64,000 bases of DNA from Toxorhynchites rutilus septentrionalis (GCF_029784135.1 NC_073745.1:78617569-78681568); one strand, 5' to 3'; counted from the stretch's first letter, positions 1 to 11,924 are shown. A program made the numbers and translations. Notes: a model not told the origin generated them from the letters alone.

Positions 1-593
1 CTAGAATCTTTAGAAGATACGGTTTTATTTGGCTTACGCTTTAAAAATCCCGTAGTTATTACGTCATGTTCATAAAATAGAAAAAGAAAACTGCTCGACA
101 AGTGATTAGAAAAGGGGACATGGTTTCTGGTTATATCTTTTTCAAACTCACGGATAATGTAGAATAAAAGAAATCAATAAATCAATGCACGGGGTCTAAC
201 TTTACCTTCTATTTGGCGTTTTTGCGTAGTTTATTTCAGCTCCCATTCGTTAACATTTTAAAGAGACGTGTAATATTGCAACAAATGTGAGCTCAAACGA
301 AACACGCAAAACTGACATTGTCGTGCACTGATTTCTGTTGCAATCTATGTATAAGAATACTGGAATATGTTTTGATTAAGTCCCACAAAATTATTCCACA
401 TTCACATTCATTACCAAAACAACATAACTCGATTATTACTTTGGTATTGAAGTTATCTAATGTGGGTATTGAAAAGACATTTCTCTCTCCAATTACATGG
501 TTTTGACGAGGGACTACGTCTAACCGGAGTATATGGGGGGTAAAATGAAAACCTAAACACATAACATGCAGGAAAAAATTAAACATTCCGAAT
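1..593. other. AT-rich DNA, no gene recognised
   Basis: The longest reading frame is 105 codons with no recognisable domain. Nothing in this stretch matches the other repeats in the window. Confidence 0.5.
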
Positions 594-1330
594 GCGTATA
601 ACTCGAACATATCTTACTGGATCGGAAAAATGTTTGCATCAATTGATAGGGAATATTTCTATGCTTCTATCGCAATTAATAAAATGTTATTTTTCATTAG
701 ATAAACAATTGAACAGCTGTAAAATGTTAAGCGTTATCTAAACGCCCTAACTGCCTCATTTTGATTGGCCCGATTTACGGTTTCCCTAACACAGCCATCA
801 ACACCAAGCAGCCTTGAGGAAATCGGCATTGTAAATACATGAAAGTATGGGGACTTTTGTTCTCACCGAAATGTGTTCCCTAACACTGACTTCAAAACCA
901 AGCAGCGTTGGAGAGATCGGCTTTGCAAATACATGAAAGTTAGGGGTATTTTTGTTTCGACTGAAATATGTTTCCTAACACAGACTTCAAATCCATGGAG
1001 CGTGGGGAAATCGGCATTGCAAATACATGAAATTCGGGGGTATTTTTGTTCCGACTGAAATGTGTTTCCCCAACACAGACTTTAGAACCAAGGTGTCTGA
1101 GGAAATTGGCATTGCAAATTCGTGCAAGTCGGGGGCATTTTTGTTCCGACTGAAATGTGTTTGCCTCCAACACAGACTTCAAAACCAAGATGTCTGGGGA
1201 AATCGGTCAGCAAATAAATGCAAACTGCGAGTACTTTTGTACTCGCTTGCCTTTGTGCAAGTGCCTGAAGTTCATCAAATCAAGCAAATTCGCGGTTCGA
1301 GAAAAACGTACACTTGAGAGATGCAAACTT
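594..1330 (+). repeat. Dispersed repeat with internal 95-bp minisatellite
   Basis: A unique head (594-780) is followed by about five imperfect tandem units. The anchor AATCGGCATTG or a close variant recurs at about 821, 915, 1009, 1104 and 1201, a period of 94-97 bp. Each unit carries the motif CTAACACAGACTTCAAA. The head and at least two units reappear in opposite orientation at 30185-30626, so this is a mobile or duplicated family and not a local satellite. No coding capacity is visible. Confidence 0.75.
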
Positions 1331-2267
1331 CAGAAGGAAACGTAAAATAAAATAATCGTTTGATGGTTCTTCCGTTCACATATTTTGTCTTAGGCATCAT
1401 ACCAAACGTAAAAGGACGGTCATTAAATTCACTTGTAACGAAGAACATAATCTATCACAATGCATGAATTGACCTCATATGGAATTGTACAATATTTTTA
1501 CAAAGCAAATATATTGAATTCAATTGAATTCGGGAATTGTTTCATTCTATCAAAAATTTTATCAATACAAACGAATGAATGCTACGCTAAGGTAGTCCCA
1601 CGTCAACCTTGCGGTTATATCATAGATATAACCCACCCATTTTTATTCTTAGGTATTTTACTCTTATATCAGGCTCGTCAAAACCAAGTTTTGGTATCAA
1701 GATAAAATTCAGGTATCTTTGAGTATTTCTTCCTGCTCAATAAAGTATTTTTGGAAAAAAAAATATACATAGTATACAAACTTGAAAATTAAAAATATAG
1801 TGCATATGCATTTTATGCAAAATATGCATTTCTCATTTTATTACGAACTATGCGTCAAATGAGAAAGCTTAGATCATGCGTACTATTAAAGTTTTTAGAA
1901 CTAAAAATCCTATGAGTGACCATGAGAACCTAATATCCTATTGATGTAAACGGAAGCAAGGTGACTTGGGTTTTATATTCATAAAGTAGCACATTGACTC
2001 TATGATTTTCTAAACTTTAGAATCATTTGGAAGAACTAGAACATCTGATATTTATATAAATTCAAAGACACTGTAGCAAGTTTCTGCTTGGGTAGACACT
2101 ACACGCACTGCGCGCTAACCGAATTGAATTCGGTAATAAGCAGAAGCAAAAAAACACTGTAAGAAAATAAAGCTCTATCAAGGTGTAGAATTGATCGAAC
2201 GATAAATGTCAAAAAAGAAAATTTTCGAAGGGATAGGAAGGATGAGGGAGGGATAATATTGACACAT
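1331..2267. other. AT-rich DNA with one short dispersed motif
   Basis: No gene is recognised. A short segment at 1591-1640 containing ACCTTGCGGTTATATCA recurs at about 31866-31900, so at least part is repeat-derived. Confidence 0.4.
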
Positions 2268-2450
2268 TTATTTTACATAAAATGGATAAAACTGAAGCAC
2301 ACATATAAAAAAAACTAGGAAAAACTGGATAATATTTAAAAAAAACTGGAATATTTTGGGATTTAACTGTTTGACTGGATCGAGAGAAAAAAACTGGAAC
2401 ATTCCAGTTTGAACTGGAACATTGGCAACGCTGATCTCAACTGGCGTTTC
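2268..2450. repeat. Low-complexity array of ACTGGA motifs
   Basis: AACTGGA, ACTGGAA or GACTGGA recurs six to seven times at irregular spacing, ending in ACTGGAACATTGGCAACG. It looks like the end of an old DNA element, but no matching opposite end was found. Confidence 0.35.
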
Positions 2451-3970
2451 GTTACGGTTAGCTTTGCCATATTTTATTACTGAAATCTGTTTTCCAAAGT
2501 TGACCCGCGGAAAATAACCGAACAAGTAAGTAAACTGTAGTTTCGAAAACCACTCAAATAATATCTGAAGAGATTATTAGATTTTTTTCTTCAGGATATT
2601 CAATAGTTATCGATGTCAAAGTATGATGTGGTTTTCTAGTGAAGAAAACTGTAACTGTAACACAGAACAAAATAACTTATCTCCTCTACTCGTTCCGTAA
2701 TCAGTGGCATTTGAAGATGTGGCTGAGCAATAAACCAAACACGACTTTTTGCGATTTGTGATAATGAATAATGCCACAACTTCCAAGTTCCACATTTTAA
2801 TAGCTTACATACAAATTAGTATAAACATCGCTAGAGATTGTTTTGTCAACCACGACGTTGTTCACAAAACACGGAAATTCATCGGTTCGTAGCAGGGAAG
2901 CTATAAACAATGAGACTGTCCATAATTGAATGCAAATTGTGTGCCAATATTCAATCGACAACAAATTAGAGTATCAAGGTACAACACCGACTTTTTTTTA
3001 TTTTTAGATGGCCGTAACTTCGGGTTGAATGAGCACATAATATACATAATGATAAAGCTACAAGGCTCTAGGTTTGGAGTTGCCATTCTCCATCTATCTA
3101 TTCTATTTCCTATCCCGACAGTTTTTCCAATTACACGCACACACTTTAAAGCAAAAAATGTTAATCATAACCATTCAAAAATTATTAAGAAAATATCGAT
3201 GTGGCATCTCGTTTGTATAATTTTCGTCGAATGTAGATTCGTATAATATCAACCAACCGATGCTAAAAATGTGATTCTGAAAAAAAAGATTTTTTTCCTG
3301 GAAACGAAATACCCCTAAATTTTAAAACAAGGAAAATAAAACAATTTATTTTTATTTCTAAAATTATACTCGTTGCAATCAGTTTAGCCTCATGTATAGG
3401 TTTATCTGGTTAGATACAGATTTTTTCAATATTTTGGTAAAGATTCTGTACAGTACGAATTTCAGATTATTGTTCTAAAATACAGTTAGGTACAGATTTA
3501 GGATTTTTTAAAGTGTTAAAGGTATAACACGTGGAGTTTTTCATACAGATGAGGAATCCATTTGAATAAGCTGCTGTGAAGATGAATCACAGAAACTTTT
3601 CCAATCTAATTAGCATCAATGTGGTATTTTTTTCCAGGGTGGGGATTTACAAGAGCTGTACAATGTATACCATGCTCTAAAAGAGGAATTTATTCGTAAG
3701 GAAATCGTTTACAGAAAACATACACATACAGGATTGTTGAACAAAAATCGGTTGTATGAAAAAAATTTACGGCTCGCTCGCATTTCTGGCGCTTTGATAC
3801 CATTTTTGATTTATGCAAGACTATCTTTAACAAGAAGATATTGGGTGTAAAAAGAAAACCCAAATCTAAATATGTCAGGGATAGTGAGGGCTTTACTTCG
3901 AACGTTCATTGCTTGATAGATCGCAAAGTGTGTATCAATTGATTAAAAATAATTATACGCATCTATCTCA
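2451..3970. other. AT-rich DNA, no gene recognised
   Basis: Frames reach 106 codons at most (2926-3246) and show no domain. No repeat partner was noticed. Confidence 0.4.
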
Positions 3971-3974
3971 TTAA

Positions 3975-4217
3975 CCCTCTACAGCCCAAGCCCGCCTTTA
4001 GACGGGCTTCGCGGATTCTCTTTTCAAATTATTCAGACATTTTTTTAATGTTCACCCCCACTAGAACGTCTTTAGAATATTTTCATCTATCACACATACA
4101 CATTGTTTTTATGCTGGCAGCTTTCTGCTAGGAGTATTTTATGTTGAAAGTCGGAAATTCAAGATAAAAGTGGAGTAAGTTTTTTTTAGATAAATGAAAA
4201 ACTTGGGCGGTAGAGGG
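3975..4217. mobile_element. TTAA-flanked MITE, piggyBac-like
   Basis: The element is 243 bp with 16-bp terminal inverted repeats: CCCTCTACAGCCCAAG on the left, and CCCTCTACCGCCCAAG as the complement of the right end (15/16 identical). It is bounded on both sides by TTAA (3971-3974 and 4218-4221), the duplication made by piggyBac-type transposases. It has no coding capacity, so it would need a transposase supplied in trans. Confidence 0.85.
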
Positions 4218-4221
4218 TTAA

Positions 4222-5215
4222 AGAAAATTATATATTTTTTGAGCTGACAATTGAATAATTGTAAAATGCCAAGCATCATCTAAATATATTATATCATTGG
4301 TGGAATGAACGAGTGTAGCGAGACAGTTATACCTGGCAGTGCTGCCGATTTACATTTCGGAACCTACTTATCCTCCCACTCTCCGAAAACAAAAACGGAA
4401 TCATAGGAATACATGAAATCAAAATTTGCCTCTCTTCAGTTTTTGTTTTATTTCCAAATTTGTTTCCAATCTTCGATTTAATTGATCACCAGTGGCTAGA
4501 GGCTGGGGAACTTGAGATGGTGGAGAAATTTCGCGGTGTCGAGATCCGCTTCCAATTAACCCTAACGTGCTAGTCACGAGCCGGTTCCATTTTTATTCAA
4601 CGCGAAGTCTTCCACTAACCCGTTCTTGTAAAGAAATAAAAGGGTGGTGTCCAAGAAACGATCGGATCATTATTGTAGGACTACAAAAATATTGTCGGCG
4701 AGAACAAACATTAAACATTAAATACAAGAATGAATTCATTAGTACAAATATTTGGTGGCACTGACAAGCGTCAATGAATCGATACATTCATTTAGCGCAA
4801 CGAACGATTCGCAAAGTAATAAAAACAAAATTTAAGCCTATTGACAAATTATTTTTCAGCATTATCATGTGCTGTTCATTGCTCGCTGTCTAAAGCGAAA
4901 CAGAACTTATTAAACATCCAACTAGTTCTCAATATTTTTTGGCAAAACTACAGTTCCTACTCTCCCAAAAATATCATTTTCAAGGATAAAACTCACGAAT
5001 TATACTTTGCAGCATCTTTCGCAGAACGGCAATCGGAAGTCCAAATCGAATGGGTAGAATAGTGGCGGCGGCGGCCATTGCGGAACTATCTTTTATCTTA
5101 GTTTTCACCAAAGAACACAACACTCACCACTCGAAAAAACCGTAATTACATTATGCTGTATTTCGATGGTACTTTCAACCCGGTGATCATGATCGATTAT
5201 ATTTTGTTCCATCAT
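4222..5215. other. AT-rich DNA, no gene recognised
   Basis: A weak match near 4245-4285 to the head of the minisatellite-bearing family at 594 suggests an old fragment. Nothing else is recognised. Confidence 0.35.
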
Positions 5216-5224
5216 CACCATTAT

Positions 5225-5488
5225 CCATTCTTCTTCTTCTTGAATGGCACTAACATTCCTAGCGGAACTTCGCCGTCTCAACGTAGTATTACTTGCGTAA
5301 TTTTTACTAGTACTTAGTAGAGATTTCTATGCTAAATAACACGCCTTGAATGTATTCTGAGTAGCAAGCTCGTGACCACAGTGCAAGTCGGAGGAAATTT
5401 CTTTGACGAAAAATTCCCCCGACCAGAACGGGAATCGAACCCGAATCCCCGGTACGTTAGGTGTGACGCTAACCGGTCACGGGAGCAC
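5225..5488 (-). mobile_element. tRNA-derived SINE, full-length copy
   Basis: Read on the minus strand it starts GTGCTCCCGTGACCGG, a tRNA-like head with pol III A-box (related to TGGCCGAGTGG) and B-box (GGGTTCGATTCCC). A body shared with six other copies follows, then a (GAA)n tail. CATTAT (within CACCATTAT) flanks both sides and is the likely short target duplication. No protein is encoded; mobilisation would rely on a LINE. Confidence 0.9.
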
Positions 5489-5523
5489 CATTATACCATA
5501 CTTTTTAAACTTGGTTATTGAAA

Positions 5524-5550
5524 TCTATCATTACCAAATTAGAAAACTGG
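5524..5550. repeat. 27-bp target site duplication, left copy
   Basis: Identical to 7057-7083. It begins TCTATCATTACC and ends AGAAAACTGG, and brackets the insertion at 5551-7056. Confidence 0.9.
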
Positions 5551-6177
5551 AATGCGAATTTTTAGTGCCGCAGTGAATGTATCACTCACCACAAAAGGAA
5601 TCGCTGACATGTGAAGACCTAGGATAGCAGATAAGTTTTCTATCTAACGATAGCACCCCTCTGTCATACACATACATATTGAATTTGCATTTTTTTTCAC
5701 ACTTCTACAGGTAACATGTGAAGTAGTTTCATTAATTCATCAGTTCATTTGTATCATTCAAGAATTCATAACTTTGAATTCTGGAAATCAGATATTGAAT
5801 GTCGTATTTCGAACATCGTATTTCATTTCAGATATCATAATCAGGTACTGGTTAGCAACGGCAAAACAAACGCGTAGTATAAAATTGAATATGTTTGCAT
5901 ATTGATCAGGCCCTGTGTTATTCGTGCAAAGTAGTGTAGGGTTGATGCTTACTGTGTGTTGCGAGTGATTTCAGTTTTTGGATGTTAGGATCAAGACTTA
6001 TATAATTAAGACTTTTGCCTTATGTAATTCTTCGATTTATTAATTAATTAATTCTTCAACCCTTTATTAAGTTTCAAATCACAAATCATATGGTTCAATA
6101 TAACGGAATATATGGTGAGTCGATTGGTTACAGAGGTTCTCTCGGTTGCAATCTCGGGTTTCCCGCAGAAGGTCCTC

Positions 6178-6211
6178 CGCCGTCGCGATTAGATTCCTAA
6201 TCGTGACGGCG
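6178..6211 (+). other. 15-bp RNA hairpin
   Basis: CGCCGTCGCGATTAG, a 4-nt loop ATTC, then CTAATCGTGACGGCG. Fourteen pairs are Watson-Crick and one is a G:U in the plus-strand RNA. Confidence 0.75.
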
Positions 6212-6336
6212 AGTGATGTCATTGCAAGGGGTCTGATGGGGTGACCGGGAGAGCTCGATTGTTTCTAGAGAGTTTTTTTTCGGTGACCTTCTCAGGTTTT
6301 CCAAAAATAACAAAATTAAAGTTGCGATACAGAGAG

Positions 6337-6438
6337 CCTGATTACGAGCGCCACTTCACGGTGAGAACGAGATGATTTGTATGCAAGGTTTCATACACTT
6401 CATCTCGTTTTCGCCGTGGGATGATGTTCGTGATCAGG
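6337..6438 (+). other. 47-bp long hairpin
   Basis: The left arm 6337-6383 and right arm 6392-6438 pair across an 8-nt loop. By my alignment there are 35 Watson-Crick pairs, 8 G:U pairs and 4 mismatches when transcribed from the plus strand, the sense strand of the surrounding retroelement. The shape resembles a small-RNA precursor or a structured element needed for retrotransposition. Confidence 0.75.
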
Positions 6439-7056
6439 TCCGAAGTAGGCGTGATGAACAGCGAAACATATCGCCGAGTCGATTGGCCTTGGAGGAGTTC
6501 TCTCGGTTACCTTCTCAGGTTTCCCAAAGTTATTTTTCTGCGATGAAATTTCGACTAAAAAGATGCGTTAAATAATCAAATAACAATAGCTGGTCCAATA
6601 AATTGTTTAGACTTTTCTTCTCAGGTAACCTAAAGATAATCTCTGCTACGCGTTGTGACACATGAAGTTTTTGTTTCGTCAAGTAGTCAATAGTTCGCGT
6701 TTACATAATCACATCACTTACCGCAGTGAATCCTGATTTTTCTTAACCATTCCCACTAACAACTATCCCTTCCATGATAAACGCTAGGGAACCACGCTAT
6801 AGAGGCGACCCTTCTGGCCTTCGGGCGGCGATTATCATACTAACATTCCTTCCCTTCCCCTGGTGACTGTAAGGACGTGGCCGGCGTCGTTATTGACCAT
6901 TTAAAGCTCGAATCACCGAAAATTGCACAACGAGAATGATTTGCTAGTCCCAAGCGTCATTCTGTGTGTTCTTTGTGCAATTTGGTTGGTTCAGGTCAAT
7001 CACGGAGAGCAACTACGAATTGTACAGTCTACCCAAGCTCAAGCTCAAGCTCAAGC

Positions 7057-7083
7057 TCTATCATTACCAAATTAGAAAACTGG
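7057..7083. repeat. 27-bp target site duplication, right copy
   Basis: Exact copy of 5524-5550, directly after the CAAGCT tail. Confidence 0.9.
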
Positions 7084-8136
7084 TCACGATTTTATGAAAT
7101 AATGTTAACGTTAATAAGCACTACGAATCAATGTTGACGATTTGCATACTAATCGAAGCGGCAGCGGTTTTGAATGATTTGTTTTATATGCTTTAAAATA
7201 TGATTCCATAATCGGTTTAAATTAAAGAGAATTATTGGAGCATACGCATTTTACAACACATTTATTTTACTCATTCTTGTGCTTATCTACTCGTGCTGTC
7301 ATAAATGTGCAACATATGCATATGTGAGATACAATATTTATATACCACTGCGTAATACAGATGAATGACAATATCTAGAGAGGAAATATTGCAATGTAAA
7401 CTTCGTCTGTTTCCAAATGAGTATAAATAACCATTGGTGCTAGGGAAACGAATGTATGATCGCATGTGTTCGAATGTGTCACATGCGCAATAAAAAAAAA
7501 CTGTAGGTTCGCGTTGAATACTGCATTGTTGCAATACTATGATGAAACAAATTGCATGTGTATTCCAAACCACCCATCGGATCTTTTATGGCCCCCAAAA
7601 CTTTCTGCAGAATATTTTTCGATGCCGTAATATTAAGTATAATATAAAGTTATATTCGAAATATTAAAAACCGAATTGATTTTTAAAACTTTTTGTTCGG
7701 CTTATGAATTCGGGAGTGTGTTCGAACTTATTGGTGACTTTTTCCGATCGATCGTTTAATTTTCGTGAATTCGTGAATTCATCAGTCAAATGACTGATGT
7801 TATCGGAAGGAGGTCAGTAGCGGCGAAGCTCCTAAATGGTCTTCCTCAAGGCCGATAGTTGAAGTATAGCGTAAGTTTTACAAAACGGCGGAAAATCGAA
7901 TCGTTCGCGCCTTACACTCAATGCAAGCATTCATTTATCAGTCGTTGTCAGTACAGTCAAATAGTTTTATTGAAGAGTTTCATCCCTAGATTTCCATAAT
8001 GTTCATTCCCGCCGGCAATAATTTCGCAGCCCTACGTTAACAATAAGCTCCTGTCTTGAACACCACCTTTTCTATTTTTATTTAAATTGACCGGGATGTT
8101 TAAATAAAAAAAAAAAAAGTTTTCAAACAACAAAAT
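7084..8136. other. AT-rich DNA, no gene recognised
   Basis: Frames up to 96 codons lack any domain. Short local repeats of GAATTCGTGAATTC occur near 7770. Confidence 0.4.
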
Positions 8137-9056
8137 ACACTCGACAAAAAAACTAGAGAAACAGAATGCGAAGTTGTAAATTTTAAACATTTTTTGACAG
8201 ACTGTAACTTCGTGAAAAATCAACGCATATCGATGGGATATACGTCATCTTGAAACTACAACTTTGAGGTATTATAATATTTTACGTTATGTGCTCCCGT
8301 GGCCGAGTGGTTAGCGTTCCACATTATCATGCCGGGGGTTCGGGTTCGATTCCCGTTCTGGCCGGGTGATTTTTCGTCGAAGAAATTTCGTCCGACTTGC
8401 ACTGTGGTCACGCATATTCTAGAGCTTGCCACTCCAGAATACATTCAAGGTGTGTTTTTCGGCATAGAAATCTCAACTAAAGTTCTACTAATAAAAATGA
8501 CGCAAATAATACCTACGTTGAGTAGGCCAAAGTTCCACTGGGAACGTTAGTGTCATCCAAGAAGAAGAAGAATATTTTACGTACACGTTTTTGTCTTGGT
8601 GTGTATGTGTACTGGACAACAATAACGATAAGAAATGAAAAAAGCAATTTGTTTCTGTTTTTTCAAAGATTTTGTGGACTGACACATTTTTTTGCTAACT
8701 AACTCAACAACAAATCCAATTAACGTTATTAACCAGCTTTCATTTGGTTCTACAGAATGTTCCTGTAGAACCTTTCCATACCTTTCCAATTCTGCACAAG
8801 GATAATTTGTTCCTTTGACGAAAAAAAATTCTTTAAATATTTTGCATCGCTTTCAAATAAATACCGAAAACAGGATTTTTATAGTGCTTTACAAAATCTG
8901 CTGTAAACCTGCTAATACCGCAGTTAGTTCTAATGTTAATGTTCTAAATTTTGAGCCTAGCCTGCCAAAAACTTTAGCCTGTATTCCCTAAACATCTGTG
9001 AACGTTTTATATTGATACTTTTAGCCGTTTTTTCTAGCCAATTTTTCAAAGTTTGG
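8137..9056 (+). repeat. Dispersed repeat, copy 1, interrupted by a SINE
   Basis: It starts ACACTCGACAAAAAAA and ends TTTTCAAAGTTTG. It aligns over its whole length with 58785-59466 once the SINE at 8288-8570 is removed. Shared blocks include CTGTAACTTCGTGAAAAAT and CCTAAACATCTGTGAACGTT. No terminal inverted repeat or coding frame was seen, so the class is unknown. Confidence 0.8.
8291..8570 (+). mobile_element. tRNA-derived SINE, full-length copy
   Basis: The head reads GTGCTCCCGTGGCCGAGTGG and carries a B-box GGTTCGATTCC at about 8343; the element ends in (GAA)n. The 12-bp target duplication AATATTTTACGT lies at 8276-8287 and 8571-8582. The uninterrupted site is visible in the sister repeat near 58900-58912, confirming this as an insertion. 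Confidence 0.93.
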
Positions 9057-9252
9057 AGTAAATTGCAAATCATACCAGAAGTACAAAATCCTACGCGACT
9101 CTCAGAATGAGCGATTCGTAACTTTCGTTTTCATGCGTTTGTAGGTACGAGGATTGCAAGGAATGATGATACTCACACGTATACATACGCATTTCCACAC
9201 ATACACGCACTCACGCACAAATTCATTAAGACGAAAGTAAGCTTACTGCAAT

Positions 9253-9330
9253 ACAGGTCGGACTCGATTATATACAGACTCGATTATATGTGATTCGATT
9301 ATATATAATGGACTCGATTATATACAGTTT
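9253..9330. repeat. Cluster of ACTCGATTATAT motifs, pogo/Tigger-like end
   Basis: GGTCGGACTCGATTATAT and three further ACTCGATTATAT or GATTCGATTATAT repeats occur within 80 bp. Terminal motifs of this kind are seen in pogo/Tigger-type DNA elements. No matching opposite end was found, so this may be a one-ended remnant. Confidence 0.4.
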
Positions 9331-9849
9331 GGAAAAAAATATTTATTTTATATTTCAAATATGGCTTATTTTACGAAGAAATGTAACCTTTAAACGTTAA
9401 GGTGATGTTTAAGTGGCTATTATATGTACAGTGGGGATAAAATCGTGATTTTTGGAGATTTTGCTTGAATTTTCACCAGGAATTGTTTATATCGATATTG
9501 CAGCCAAATTAAGAAAGATAGAAGTTGTGCGTCAAAGAACAAATTGTAGAGCGGTTAAAGAACTTCAATATAATTGATAGAAACAATCTAGTTTAATATA
9601 AATTTTCAGGATAAAATTTTTTAATAACACATTAAAAATTATTAACTTTTAAGTGTTTAACTTCCAAAATGTTATTAAAATCTACTAGTTTAATTGTTCC
9701 ACTAACATATCCTGCACTAAATTTTCTCATCTTTCAAATGAAAGAATCGTCTTCCGTAGCGTACTTTTTAATGTAGAGCCAGTTTGAGGCAACAGAGTCC
9801 GAAGCAAAAAAAAAGTTCTAGAACTCTGTCATTTTTGAAATTGGAATTG

Positions 9850-10500
9850 GAAAAACTTGTTAACTTTGAGAAATAATAACTCAAAAACAAAAAAAAAACA
9901 ACTCTCTGATTTTTGGATACATAATGTAAAAGAAATCTCAGCTTTAGAGAAAAACTATAAAAAATAAAGCGCCCTCTAACTTTAACCGAGTAAACTATGA
10001 AAAACAAATTCAATCAATAATTACGAAAACAAAATCAATTTTTTTTCGCAAGTGTAATATTTTTGCAAGAATTCATTAAATCCAATTAGATATGCCGATC
10101 ATCTCAATCGGTTCGTAGTTCAGAAGAAAAGAAAGTTCAGAAGAATAAAAAAAATCATTTTTGGGAAAAATTGATTTTTCGAACCATTGGTTAACTTTGA
10201 AAAAATCATAACTCAAAAACGAAAAAAAAGCCGTCTCCCTAATTTTTGAATATATTATGTAAAAAACCTCAGCTATTTAGAAAAAAATATTAAATTATAT
10301 AGCGCCCTCCAGTCCAAAGCCATGTGAACAATAAAAAAAAACAAATATGTTAAATGAAAAATTACGAAAACGAGATTCAAATTTTTCGAAATTGTAGTTG
10401 TAATTTTGTCTAATTGGCTTTAATTTGATATATCGATCATCTGAATCGGTCCAGTAGTTAAAATGTTATTTTTGTAAAAAAGTGGGAAAAAGTGATTTTT
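9850..10500 (+). repeat. Two tandem units of a 330-bp dispersed repeat
   Basis: Each unit contains a block around TAACTCAAAAAC, then TTTTTGGATA or TTTTTGAATA, then ATGTAAAA, followed by a block ending near ATCGGT and CAGTAGTTAAAA. Anchors recur at about 9890 and 10220. The same family appears inverted at 17700-17871 and 18834-19060 and in direct orientation at 19247-19345. No coding frame. Confidence 0.65.
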
Positions 10501-11924
10501 TGGAGTACTCTAAAATGGAAAAAGACACCTTGATAAAAAAATTGTTTTGCCAGTCTATCTTGAACAAATTGTGTACCCTTGTTATACTCATTCCAATACT
10601 TATGTTGACTTTTGGTGCATACATGTTACGGTTTTAATAATTATATCTGGTCATTTCAAAAGTATTTGTGGTTATTTGTCTCTAGATGTTGTTGATGGTG
10701 ATATAACGGGCAATACCTATCTAATTGTAGAATGCGTACCTGATAGATGAAATTTCATGATACATTTTATAAACAAAGTTTGGTAATATACTAACTTTGT
10801 CGAAAGTTTTATTGATTTGAAAATGAGAGAAATGTCTAAACAAATTCGCTATATGATACGTTTCACTACAGAGTATGAAATGTCAAACAGAAACATTCTA
10901 AAAAAATGATGACACGGACACGGATGCTATAATTGAACGACGGACGCATATATTAACAAAAAGAATCTAATTAACCGAAATTCTATCAACGAATCACAGC
11001 TAAGACGCAACGAAATCGACCCATTTCTGAAACTATTGATCACGGGCGATAAAAATTGTAATGGGTTGTATCTAGGACACGACCGCAGTGTTCGACGTAG
11101 AACTACGGAATTATGTTATTCAATCTACTTGTTCATCACTTCGGATATTATTTTAGAATACATCGAAATTTTTGTAATATCTTTTTAGCTATTTAATTTG
11201 TTATTGCTTCAGTAGACTCAAGAGAGCCGAGTAGAGTCGAAAGCTATCAGCACTTCTCGTTTATTTGGTTCAACTCGCATCAGACTTTCTCCTTCCCACT
11301 CAGATATCGATCACAAACTATGAACCCTTTTGCTCCTATATTCCGCTTGAGATGCGATCGAACCCCACAACATGCAACAGTAAGGTTACCCTGCTGGAAT
11401 TTGAAAGCATACTTTCATGAAATATACGTTTATCTAAATAAATGCAGTGTATATCTATATTCCAAAATTATGGATACTTTCCATATCCACACTAGCACAG
11501 AATTCTCGTATGCTGCTCTTCTTTGTCGTAGCACACCTCGATACAGAAGGCTTCCTCTCCTTGTATCGAGCTGTGTGTGTATGTATGTGAAATCAGCATG
11601 AGGCAATGATGATATCCGCTTGTTGTGTTATGCAAGATCACTCGCATCTGTGTTTTCATTCTATTCTATTTTCGGTTTCCGCCTCTAGCCCTGAGAAAGG
11701 CCCTTGTGGAAAGAAACTCTATTCTATACTATACCCTATTCTATACCCTTCACCTGTCAAGAAAAACAATCCTCTCCCGCTCGACGCTCTGCGTCAACCA
11801 TGTTGCCAAACGAGAAGTAGTGTGGCTTCAAATCGCGGATGGCTTATTTAAACCAAATATGTTGAAAACGGACAGAAACGAATGTATCAGTTGCTCGTTA
11901 TTGACAGCTCTGTTCGGGAATGCA
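10501..11924. other. No gene recognised; one short dispersed motif
   Basis: A segment at 11058-11115 (GACACGACCGCA, then GACGTAG and CTACG) is repeated at 14965-15015 and belongs to a small interspersed family. A short run of CTATTCTATAC repeats lies at 11720-11755. Frames here (up to 93 codons) have no domain. Confidence 0.4.

Larger units (their letters stand above)
5551..7056 (+). mobile_element. Non-autonomous LINE-like retroelement, 1.5 kb
   Basis: The 1506-bp insertion is bounded by a perfect 27-bp target duplication and ends in a simple tail of repeated CAAGCT (7035-7056), as in R1/Loa-type non-LTR retrotransposons that end in short tandem repeats instead of poly(A). It has no reverse transcriptase frame; the longest frame is 67 codons. 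The middle (6100-6640) contains about four imperfect copies of a block around TCTCGGTTACCTTCTCAGG, plus two stem-loops. The 3' part (about 6618-6780) is partly repeated at 54465-54660. I infer an internally deleted or parasitic element moved by a partner LINE. The 3' half is the better supported part; the 5' 500 bp is anonymous. Confidence 0.8.

Noticed and set aside
4243..4290. Third copy of the minisatellite-bearing repeat
   Set aside because: Only about 40 bp of loose similarity to the head; too weak to annotate.
8291..8365. tRNA gene
   Set aside because: The A- and B-box sequence is the head of a SINE with body, GAA tail and target duplication, and the anticodon region does not fold properly. 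The same applies to the other SINE heads.
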